Shown here piece after piece: positions 1 through 10,300 of a stretch of 64,000 bases of DNA (within the stretch, counting starts at the first letter, position 1; every line of letters begins with the position of its first letter). A model generated the notes under the pieces. That model was not told the origin of the DNA and did not search any database. It saw only the letters and a list, made by a program, of their open reading frames with translations. The DNA is from Callaeas wilsoni (taxonomy: Eukaryota; Chordata; Aves; Passeriformes; Callaeidae): the NCBI GenBank assembly GCA_013398955.1, contig VWPU01011415.1, positions 62,001 to 126,000 on the forward strand, in the 5' to 3' direction. The position numbers and the translations under genes were made by a program.

Positions 1-379
1 TGCTTCCTCCATCCCCCAGTGTCCCGTTTGCAGCCCCAGGAAGGAGCAGAGTCCTGCGTCTGGGTATGGAATTGTTAACCACGGAGCGGAGAGTTAAAAA
101 GGAATTCTACAGAGCATTAGGAGATCAAGTAGGTCAATTGAAAGGAGGAAAAATTGCTGTCAGTTATCTTCAATTAAATTGTTATCGCTCCACAGGAAAG
201 ATCCCATTTAGAGGGAAGCATAAAACCTGAGAGCGGAGGTGACTGAGGGAATAAATTCCCCATTTTTAATTCCAAACCCAGAGAGAGAACATCCATCAGC
301 AGGCACCGGGAGATCTCTTTTTCCTTCTGTTTCCAGCCTACTTTGAAGCAGAGCCCATTTGGAAATCTCTCAGTGAAAC

Positions 380-401
380 TTTTTTTTTTTTTTTTTTTTT
401 T
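380..401 (+). repeat. Poly-T run (22 bases)
   Basis: An uninterrupted homopolymer T run followed by tccctccag. No adjacent retroposed gene or A-tailed element was recognised. Confidence 0.9.
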
Positions 402-1320
402 CCCTCCAGTGGGAAGCACGAACTCCTTGAAGCCACAACTTTTAGGAGAGGCATTAATGACAGAGGAACCCTTCTTGAGCACGGCTTGTGCTTCTGAGAG
501 GTTGTGGTTGTGTCTGGCTGTTAAATTCGAGGCAGTGGCACCCCAAAATAGCAAATATCTCTGTTTCCAGGCCTGGGATATCCTGGTTCAAATCCCTGAT
601 CCCTTTCCAAGGCCGGAGAGCAGAAATAACTTTGAACTGTGCTCATGAGCCTGGGAAAACACCACGCAAACCCTCGTTTTAGGAAGTTCTATCACGTAAA
701 GGAAGGCAATTCCTGTGGTCTAGATTGACTAAACCAGTTTGAAGTTGAGTTTGAGACATGAAAAATCCAATCTTGCAGTAAATAAACTTCATCCAAATGG
801 TTTACACAGGGGATGTTTTCAGATGCAGGAGCTGAAAAGCCCACTTGTATTATTCCTGGGCTTTTTTGGGTTTGATTTTTTTTTAAAGGCAGGGAATGCA
901 GAGGAGGAAGCAGCCAGGTCTTCAGTTGCTGGGGGGGTTTCTGCTTGTTTGCTTTGCTGGGTTGTTTGCTTACCTCAGAAACATCAGGACTGCTCGGTTT
1001 GATCTTTGACAAGCAGAGAAGGAGAGAAAAAATAAAGGTCAAAACGCAGCCTTCATCTTTGCTGGGGTGTCACTTACATCCCCTGACAGCTCCACTTCCG
1101 CTGCCAGCCCCTGGCTCCTGAAACTCCCTGGAAAAGGTCCTTTCCCCAGCCTGCTCCGGAGGCACGGGAATGACCCAGCTGTAAATAAAAGCCAGCAGAT
1201 TGCAGGGCGGAGGGCAGCCTGTCGCTTCTGTGCGTAACCGAGCGCTGAGTCCCCGCTTGGGAGATGCCACAGCTCCCCTCCTTCCCTGTTCCTTGGCCAG
1301 GGAATGCTCAGATTTTTCCC

Positions 1321-1482
1321 TGGGAGGGTGGGGAGGCTCTGGCACAGATTCCCAGAGAAGCTGTGGCTGCCCCTGGATCCCTGGGAGTGCCCCAGGCCGG
1401 GTTGGACAGGGCTTGGAGCAGCCTGGGATAGTGGAAGGTGTCCCTAGGTGGGACTGGATGGTCCTTAAGGTCCCTGGATTCC
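1321..1482 (+). mobile_element. CR1 LINE 3' end fragment
   Basis: Contains the bird CR1 signature strings ggctctggcacagattccca, gctgcccctggatccctggg, ttggagcagcctgggatagt and ggaaggtgtccct, ending in an aaggtccct-type stretch. It is 5'-truncated, in the same orientation as CACNA1H, and not coding. Confidence 0.85.
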
Positions 1483-4302
1483 TGCTCCCCTCTCCCTGCC
1501 TCTCTCTGCATTCCCTGGGGGTTTTCACTCCGTGACATGGGGCTGCAGACAGGTGAACTCTGGTGCAATGGAATACCTGGTAATTGGACAATCACAATCG
1601 CCCGAAATTGAGGTGAGGGGAGGAAGCAGGGCGAGCCCGGGAGCCAGGCGGGGGCTGGCAGATCATTACCGGCACGGTCAGAGCCTCTCGGGCTGAGCTG
1701 CAAAATGTAAAGCAGAAAAGCCAACATAAACAAGTGCTCCAAGTCCCATTGACAGCTTTAGGCTCGGGACTAAGAGCAAAAACAACCCGAGTGCAAAGGA
1801 TGTTTATGAGACTCAATGTTCTGGGTTTGTTTACTGCTCCTCGGGGCTCTGCCACTCTCAGCTCTCCCGGCTCAGGAAAAGCTGAGCTGCTTTGGAGGGG
1901 GATTTCTGAAGCAAAACACGGTTTTTTTTTCACTCTGGAAACTTCCCTGGTCATTCAGCAGGAAGGAGGTGGTGTGGCAGAGCCCTTTTCTGCACCATGA
2001 GGGGCGCGGGTGTGATTGTTTCTGCCGAGTTTCAGAGCAAAAAGGTGTCCAGTTGTCCTGCTGGGATTGAGCCTAAATTATGTAAAATTTTGAGCAGCAA
2101 TCAAAGGAGGTGAGGGAGAAGATGGGAGAGAGGAAAAAGAGGCACAGAGAGACCCCAGTCCCTGGAGAACTGCAGTAATTCAGGTGCACAGAGAGAGCCT
2201 GAGGCTGCAGATTCCACTCCTTTGTTCCGTGCTTGGAGGAGCCATCGATAATTTGACCATTTTTGGTTTCTCTTTTATTGGATTCCTTGGTTCCAGGGAG
2301 GCTCTGGGGTCTGTGCTGCACCTTGCTTAAATGCACAGATTCTCAGCAAGGGCTTCTGAGGTTTCCAGACCTAAACTATTTAGGAAAGGGGTTTTTTTTT
2401 GGTCTGTTTATCTGAACTTGGAATGAACTGTTTGAGGTTTGTCCCTAATAAAAGCATAGTTTGGAATTGCTGGAATATTCTGTAGCATAAATATGGAAAC
2501 AGCAGAGAGGGGACGTGTTCTGCCTGCAGTCAAGGCTTGCTCTGACTTTAAACTCAAGGATGCTGAAATCTTCCAAACCGATCCCACACAGTTCCTGCCC
2601 TTTCCTTGAACAGTGGGAAACTTACTCCTGCAGCCCAAGGACGATTTGAATCTGAAATGATGAATTTTCAATCTCAGATCTGAACTTTTTTTGAGCGTTC
2701 CCTGGGACCTTCCAGACTTGGGGTTAAACCACTCTGTGCTCATTTTTGGTGATGATTTCCAGCATGGCCATTCCCGTTCCAGCCTCCACATCCAGAGTGG
2801 GGGATCCTCGTGCCAGCATTGCCAGTCTTCTCCCATCTTCCGGGGATTCCTGAGCATTTTGGGTCCCCCTGCAATGCCACCTGGTCACCTTTTGGCTCTG
2901 GAATCCTGGACTGGTGTAAAGGTCAATAACTGCAGCAGCAAAAGATGTGGAGATTCCCCAAAGCTGCGGGGGGGTTGTGCTCTCTCTCTGTGTGTTTGGA
3001 AAAGGAATTTTTTCCTGATGCAGCTCGGAGCCCTGTGGTGGGCAGGCATTTTCCCTGTCAGAGTCGCCAAGGCTTCGAAAAAAATTGGCAAAAAGCAAAA
3101 ACCACCACTTCAGAGCAACTCTCTTGGAAGGGCCTCATTTTGCTGCCAAGCTTTGTTACCCGTCCCAATCCGAGCTGCATTTCGTGACACAGCCGCTTCT
3201 CCAGCCAAAAGCCTGAAGCTTCCAGTTCTGAGAAGGTCACGACGAGACATTGCAGCAATTTGGAAGTGTTGTTGCAATTTCGTTTTCTTCCAGCCAGAAA
3301 GTCGGACGAAAATAATCCTTGCCATGAAAAGCTTTGTTTTCAGCAAATCAGCGCTCTGTTTCACCCAGAGAAAAAGGCTCCTGGAAAAATTCCTGCTCTG
3401 GGATTGGCTTTAATTCGGACAAAAAAAACGACAGTGGCTCCTAGTGGCTGACTCCAGGGGAATGGCCAAATCCGTCTTGAGTGTCCCTTCCTTGACCCTC
3501 CTCGGGGATCTTTGCTCGTCAGCGAGCGAGAGAAGCGGGAAATTTGCGCTGCGAGCAATAAACCATTTCAGAAGGCATAAAAATATCCGTGTTTCCCCGG
3601 CTCCCGTTGGTGTCAGGAGAAGGTAATTACACTGGAAGGCTGGAGCATTGGAAGTTTGGCTCATCTGCTCCTCAGCTTCCACTCCAATAATCCCCAAGCT
3701 CCCAGCAACAGCTTGGCCGCCGTTCAGGGCTATCCATCCTTGTCCGTGTCCGGCGGGTCCTGCCTGGTGTCCCAGCAGGATCCTGCGCCGACATCCCTGC
3801 TCACAGCTGGCCCTGTCATCACATTAGTGCTGCCTCGCTCCCAACACCATCCCAGAAGGATAGTGAAGATCCCTGAGGTGAGGTTTTGCACTGTCAGCCG
3901 TCCGTCAACCTTTCCCAGGCGTCCTCCCGTGCTCCAATCTGCTGGATCAGCTCCTGCTCTCAGCTGCTGGCGTTCCAGGCCACCTCCTTGTCCTCTCCTG
4001 TCCCCGTTCCTCGTGGCCTCTCTCCCCTCCCTGACGGATCACTGCGGATTTTCTCCTGAACTTCGATAGGAAGCAAAAGTCGTGGTGCTGGAGACAAAGC
4101 AAAAAGGGCACAAATTGTCAAAGGAAATCGGGAGATAAATTCAGGATTGGCTCAGTGCTCCACAGGAAGATCTTGGGTTCACCTTCAAAAACTTGGGAGT
4201 TTTAAAGAAAAACAATGTACAAATTCTTTTTAATTGCCTTGGAGTGGTTCAGCTTTTCAGACTGGACACTGACTTTTTTGGTGGTGACTCTGAGTTTGTC
4301 TT

Positions 4303-4357
4303 ATCATGTCGGACTCGATGACCTTCGAGGCCTTTTCCAACCTTAGCGATTCTGTGC
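4303..4357 (+). mobile_element. CR1 3' tail fragment
   Basis: Short match to the CR1 3' terminus: gactcgatgaccttcgaggc, cttttccaaccttagcgatt and an attctgtg octamer end. Confidence 0.7.
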
Positions 4358-4654
4358 TTCAGTATCCGCATCACTCCAGGATCAGGGATTTCGAAGTGAT
4401 CACCAGGAATCCAAATTTTCATGATAAAATTGTGACCCTTGGCAGCAGCAAGGGGAGCTCGGAGAACCCCACACTTCGTTTGCCTTTATGGGTGAGGCTG
4501 CTGCTCTGTGGGAGAGGACGAGGTTCTGGGAATGGCAGTGGGCAGGTTTTCCATGTTTCCCAGCAAAAAAAAGTGCTGGGAAAGAGCAGGGGAAACAGAA
4601 CAAACCCACCAAGGTGCAGATTCCCGTCAAGAATGATGGCGGCTTCTTCTCCAA

Positions 4655-5370
4655 GACAATCAGCAACAGGATGAGAGGGAACGGCCTCCAGCTGTGCCTG
4701 GGGAGGTTCAGGTTGGACATCAGGAGGAATTTCTCCATGGAAGGGGTGGCCAGGCCCTGGAATGGGCTGCCCAGGGAGGTGGTGGAGTCCAAGGAAGGCC
4801 TGGACGTGGCACTCAGCGCTCTGGGCTGGTGACAAGGTGGGGATCAGGTGATGCCTTTTGGGGCTACCTAAAACCAGAGGCCAGACAAAATTAAGGGAAT
4901 AAAGAGCAGTTATGTTTATTGAAGGGCCTTCAGGTGCATTTTGAGGCGGACGAAGCCCCCCCAGGGGCCACACCCAAAAAATGGACGACGGGTCACGGGT
5001 TTTCACACTTTTATCAGTTTGGTCCGTTTGCACATTGGGGGTTAACCTTCCAATTACGGTTCCAGGTAATGAAGTCATTTACCCCAAGTTTGCTCCCCCC
5101 CAAACTCACTTTTGGTTCCATTTCTCGGGGCCTGAGACCGTCAGGTGTCCTCGATTCCCAGGCCTGGAGAGGAATGGTTGTGTCTGAGCAGGACGGGGAA
5201 GCAGCAGCTGGCGCTCTGCGGGGGGTTCCAGTCCTACACCAGAGAATTGCAGGATTGCAAACGTGGAAAACACAAGAGCTGAAATCCTAAGGCTTCACAG
5301 GCACAGGTTGGACTCGATGGTCCGGGAAACCTTTTCCAGCCTCAGTGATCCTGGGATTCTGTGTGATTCC
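4655..5370 (+). mobile_element. CR1 LINE fragment interrupted by an LTR insertion
   Basis: The left part (4655-4848) has CR1 3' sequence (gaggttcaggttggacatca, tggaatgggctgcccaggga). The right part (from 5302) resumes with caggttggactcgatggtcc and ends in an attctgtg tail. The two halves are separated by the LTR at 4849-5297, so the CR1 is older than the LTR. Confidence 0.85.
4849..5297 (-). mobile_element. Solo LTR, class I-like endogenous retrovirus family A (copy 1)
   Basis: A 449-bp unit beginning TGATGCC and ending GGCTTCA (terminal inverted TG...CA). It is flanked by a 4-bp direct repeat CAGG (4845-4848 and 5298-5301). The minus strand carries AATAAA about 60 bases before the 3' end, which sets the orientation. 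No retroviral coding region is attached, so it is a solo LTR. Four-base duplications suggest a gammaretrovirus-like (ERV1) integrase; this is inferred. Confidence 0.8.
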
Positions 5371-6601
5371 TTGCCATTCATTTCCCAGCCTCGGCCCTCC
5401 CCAGGCTGCCACCAACACCCTGTTCCAGGAGCTCCCATGGACACGAGACTTTAATGAGTTCTTTTGCTCCTTGTCAAGAATTCCCTTCTCCAGCCCTGCC
5501 TGGGGGGACCCTGAACATGCCAGGTCCTGACAGAGAGCTCGGGGACGCTGCCAGCACGGTGTCCTGTCACCACCGTGGCTTGGAGCAGGCCAGTCTGGAA
5601 GCCTGCAGGGCTATTTTAGGATCAGTCTCTGTGGAGAGCTGGTTAAATTCCATTCCAGAGCAGCTCTGAGCCTCAGCTGGGTTGTTGTTTTTTTGGGGGG
5701 TTTTTTTGCCTCTTCCCAGGTTATTTTGGCATTGTGAGGGAAAGGAATAGGAGAGATGAGGCCTGCCCGATGTGAGGGAATCGGGCCCTGCTGCTCAGCT
5801 GCTGGCTGGAGAGCAAAGAACTGAAAATTTCCCAGCCCTTCTCCCGGTATCCCATGGCAATTAGGGTTTATGGATTAGAACCAGGAGCTTTGAGTGCTCT
5901 TCCCCCTGGATAAATGGCTGAGCAGCAGACAGACGATTGCGGGGAGTAATTTAGCAGTGAATGATGGCTCATTAGCAGCCCACGGCTGGAGGGGATGTGT
6001 GGGCTCTTCCCAAATCCCGGCGAAATCTTTCACCCTCTCCTTCCACTGCCAAGGGTTGGATTTGCAGAGTGGGGAGTTCAGTGTGATGGTGCCACAGTGG
6101 TCTCTCCTTTAGAACCTCAGATAGTGCAGCAACCTCCCCAAAAACCAGCCAATTTTGACCCTCCTAACGAGGGATGGGGAATAAAGGAAATTATTATCAG
6201 TCCAGGAGATGAGTCAGATATGAAAATCACACCTTTTCCCAGACAATGTCGTTACACTGAGGAAAAGGAAATGAAAAAGACTCATTTTGTCTTGCAAAGG
6301 AGCAGGCCTGGAACTAGAAATGCTCATTGCGGAGCCGGGTGCTGTTGGAAGGAGCAGCTCCGGCGAGGGAACAAATCGATCCCTCCTTTTCCCATCTGTC
6401 CCTGCCGCGTTCGGGAGCCTGGGCACCGGGCAGCCTTTGCTGCGCTTCCCAGGAAAGGAATGGAACGTCCCTGGCTCCGTCTGGAAACAAGGTTGGAGCC
6501 CGAGGGAATGTGGTGCTGGGATAGAGGAGGGGCATGGAAAAATCTTGGATTTCAGCTCCACTAAGTTCTGTACACCCAGAGAAACTCAGAGATCCTCCGG
6601 G

Positions 6602-6682
6602 CCACACTGCTGTCACTTAAAATCTGCTGGNGAGTGCAATACTGGCACTCAGGGCCACGCTGCTGTCACTTAAAATCTGCTG
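6602..6682 (+). repeat. Short direct repeat containing one undetermined base
   Basis: A stretch of about 29 bases (cactgctgtcacttaaaatc...) occurs twice, 52 bases apart (6602 and 6654), with a single N at 6631 between them. A related small triplication (gactNNaattgatcccgct-type) follows at about 6710-6760. Confidence 0.75.
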
Positions 6683-6840
6683 GTTTTAGGAAGTACCATT
6701 TTGGGGGCTGACTCTAATTGATCCCGCTGACTCCAGTTGATCCCGCTGACTTTAATTGGTTTCATTTTTTCCCTAATTCTCTTCGGAGATGTCTGGAAGA
6801 AAAATGCTTCGTTTTAATGAATAGAGCTGTGCTGACGTTC

Positions 6841-6875
6841 CTATATCCAAACCAGTGTTCCTGGTTTGGATATAG
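6841..6875. repeat. Perfect 14-bp inverted repeat with 7-base loop
   Basis: Left arm 6841-6854 (ctatatccaaacca) and right arm 6862-6875 are exact reverse complements around the loop gtgttcc. This is a strong local hairpin in intronic sequence. The stem is too short for a canonical microRNA precursor. Confidence 0.9.
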
Positions 6876-7231
6876 CAGCATCCATGAAGTTCTGCTGGAG
6901 TTAGTGCAGTAAAAGCAGACTGATCCATGCGAATCCAGGCAGATAAGTCATTCCAGCCATGGATAATTGTATCTTGGAGTAGTGAACAAACCCTCTCCTT
7001 TTGTGGTTTTAATTATTTTGGATTGGGCACAGTTGTTCTGCAGCTGCTCCAGAACCGGGCTGACATCCTGTAATTCCAGTAAAACTCGCAGGCACTCTCC
7101 AGGAGGTTTACCTGCTGTTCCCTCAGACATTTATCCTTCTCCGTGGCTTTCCAGAAGGAGCACAAACCCCAGTGGGAGGAACATTCCTGCCTTTCCCATT
7201 TTCCCTGACCACGCTGCTTTTCTGCCCATAG

Positions 7232-7383
7232 CCAGACGAGCTGACCAACGCCTTGGAGATCAGCAACATCGTCTTCACCAGCATGTTTGCCCTGGAGATG
7301 CTCCTGAAACTCCTGGCCTTTGGAATCTTTGGCTACATCAAGAACCCCTACAACATCTTTGACGGGATCATCGTGGTCATCAG
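7232..7383 (+). CDS. CACNA1H: CACNA1H exon: end of IIS1-S2 loop, IIS2 and start of IIS3
   Basis: The exon opens in phase 0 after a ...cccatag acceptor and reads [15 protein letters not shown], then the IIS2 helix ([20 protein letters not shown]) and [13 protein letters not shown] at the start of IIS3. It ends after two bases of a Ser codon at a gtcact donor, the weakest donor of the set. The next exon supplies the third base to give ISVWEIIGQ. This is the first exon visible; the preceding one, for IIS1 and ending near HEQ in mammals, was not found upstream. The 880-bp intron that follows shows nothing recognisable. Confidence 0.95.
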
Positions 7384-10300
7384 GTCACTGTCGGTCCTTT
7401 CCCCACTGTGGCTCTTCTGCCAAGGGTTCGGACAGCCTGGGGGCGTGGGATGGGGATCAGGATGGCATTCCATGTGGTAATCCGGGGTTGGGGTGTCCTG
7501 CAGTCGTGCTGGACTTGGAGATCCCTGTCCTTAGGAGGGCTGCCCAAAGTAAATCAACCTGGCAGATGCAGAGCAAAATCTGTTTATGCCACACGTCTGG
7601 CACTGGGGTGGATTTTCCACTGAAGTGCAGCGTGGCTGGTCCTGGGAAAGGAATAGTGGGAGTGTCCGTATCCCAGCAGCGTGTCCTCCCTCTCCCAAAA
7701 CACCGCAGCTCGGCTGGAGCTGGGCAAGCGGGAGGGGAGGGGAGGGCCAGGCCCTGTTCCGCTGCGCTCCCCGGGGAACGCTGCCCCGGCCTCACCTCGT
7801 GCTGGGATCCTTCCTCATCACCCCTCAACCGATCATTTGGGGCAAAGAATTCCAGGGACATGGAGATGCAAACCCGGAGAGTGCCCTCGGCACATCCCTG
7901 TGGTTCAGACGAGGGAGGAGCAGCCAAGGTTCGGAACAGAGGTCACGGTGTGGCCTGATCGGACCAACCCCCCCCAAAAAAACCATCCCTCTGGATATTC
8001 CTGGGACAAAATCGTGATCCACGTCATTGTAGTGGTGCAGACACGGAGGACCCCAGGAAAAAAAGGGAATTAAGGAGGGAATTTAAACCGAAACCAGCTG
8101 TGAAGGAGACGAGTTGTGCCACGAGAGGCGCGACCGCACAGCTGGGGAGCGAAGGCGCTTTTCCAGCAGCGGGAAAGGAGCAGGCAAAGGGGCCGTTCCC
8201 GCAGGGAAGCAGCTCCCACGGAGCAGAGCCGCTGGTCCTAGCGGTGTCCCCGTGTCCCCGCAGTGTCTGGGAGATCATCGGCCAGTCGGACGGGGGCCTC
8301 TCCGTGCTCCGGACATTCCGGCTGCTCCGGGTGCTGAAGCTGGTGCGGTTCATGCCCGCGCTGCGCCGCCAGCTCGTGGTGCTCATGAAGACCATGGACA
8401 ACGTGGCCACCTTCTGCATGCTGCTCATGCTCTTCATCTTCATCTTCAGGTACGTCCCCGGCCGGCGGCTCTTCCTCGAGGCCTCGTTCCTCGAGCGAGG
8501 AATGTGTGGCTGGGGTCAGGGATGCGCGGCCTGCGTGGGGGAAGGGGTCACAACGGGACATTCTCCCCTTTCCAGCCTGGTTTTCATGGAATGCCGTCAT
8601 TCCAGAGGTGGATGAAGGACACAAACAGGCAACAATTGCCCCTCAGAGGCTCCTGAGCTGTGCCTGTCACTGACCGGACCCTACCGGTGTTATATTTGGG
8701 ATGAAAGTTGTGCAGATTCCAAGGTTTCTGTCTGTTTGGGCCTCCAACACCCCTCAGGATCCTTTGCTTGGAAACCAGGGAGCTGGCGACGTGCTTTGTC
8801 GTTTTTCCAGACAAAGGAGATCCTGGATTTACCTTCAGTGCAGACAGCTGGAATGAAATGTGAGGCAGGACAACCAAACTGCAGGGTCAAAAAAAAAACC
8901 ACTGAGAGTGGAAAAGTATCCATAAAACCCCTGAAAATCCTCCCTGCTACCACATTTCACCCACGTGTTTCTTCCATCTCCCTCTTTCCCCCCTCCAGCA
9001 TCCTTGGCATGCATCTTTTTGGATGCAAGTTCAGCCTGAAAACCGACACGGGAGACACAGTTCCAGACAGGAAGAATTTTGATTCCTTGCTTTGGGCCAT
9101 TGTGACCGTGTTCCAGGTAAGCTCTGGGTCCTCGGGGACGTTTTAAGGGGGAGCAGGGGGAGTTTTTATTCCAAAAACTCCTCCAAGAGGTGTCAAACTT
9201 GGAGTGAAGCAGCAGCGTAGGGTTATTAGGGCAGAGCTGGTGTTTCTGGGTCTAAAAGCCCTGATGGGGAAGGAATCTGCTCAAAATCAGCGCTGTCCAC
9301 ATCTCTTGCCAACAAAAGGAGGGAATCCACCTTTATTTTCCTTTTTGCTGCCCGTCCTGCTCCTACTCTGCAGATCTCCTTCAGTGCCCCAAAAATGCCC
9401 TCTGCAAACCATTCCGTGTAAGTGGGAGTGACAGATCCCCTCACAGATCAGAGCTGGAGGTGCTGGGAAAGCCGTGATATAAAAAGTTGTGCCTCCTCCA
9501 CAGCCAGTTCTGGTTTGTGCCTGAAGTTCCTGGCGGGTTCCACAGCAGAGGAATCAGTTGCTGTTTCAAGGATATTTTAAATATCAAGTTTAGACTTTAG
9601 CGTTTCAAAGCTCAGGCTTTAGAATCCGAGCACAACAAGTGTAAATAAAGTTTCTAAAGGCAGAGCAGGTGCTCAGCACGGCCTCACTCAAGGTGGAAAC
9701 CAGTCTGGAGCCTTCGCTGTGGATGTAAATTCTTACAAAGGAGCAAGGACAAATCAGCCCCAGAGCTTCCCATTTTTCCCTTCCCGACACACAGATTGCT
9801 GCATTTCTCCTACCAGTCCCTTGGGAAATGCAGCTGGCACGGAGCACAAAGGCTCGGTCCCGTGTCCCAGGAAGGTTATTGAGCAGCATGACTCAGTGCA
9901 GCACTCCTGTCCCCAAAGCCACCTTGGTTTGGGGGGTTTGAGGCCATTTCCATCGCAAGAATTACTGTGGAACATGAGCCTGTCATCCATCCTCCTAAGG
10001 CCTCCGGGATTTTTGAGCTCCAGGGAAGCTGGAGAGTGGAAATCCCAGAGGAAGATCCCTAAAAGCAAGGCTTTGCAGTGTTTGGTATTTTTTTACTCGA
10101 TGTTTTTACCTAAAGGAAGCCACTTTTCTTCCCTGAGGTTTCTGGAGCCACCCAATGTCATTTATCCCATTAAATATCCTGTCCCTTACCCTTTCCTTCA
10201 GCTCCAGTTGCCTTCTAAGGAGCAGCCTGAAAGCAGACGAGATCTGTGGCCTCAGGTCTGTTATCTCCTGATGCTTATCAAAGGAGGCAATTCCTCCGTG

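Larger units (their letters stand above)
1..7231. other. Upstream intronic sequence of CACNA1H, no exon recognised
   Basis: By gene order this should be the intron before the first visible exon, or include it. I looked for the expected IIS1 exon (a helix with a NTLSMG-type motif ending in HEQ) and found none. Contents: a T22 run (380-401), CR1 fragments (about 1321-1482, 4303-4357, 4655-5370), a solo LTR (4849-5297), a short direct repeat with one N (6602-6682) and a perfect hairpin (6841-6875). The rest shows nothing recognisable. Confidence 0.6.

Noticed and set aside
1070..1742. Minus-strand open frames of 173 and 144 codons
   Set aside because: They overlap a CR1 3' fragment read antisense; no domain seen.
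6841..6875. microRNA precursor
   Set aside because: The stem is only 14 bp. Canonical precursors need a stem of about 30 bp, and flanking sequence does not extend the pairing.
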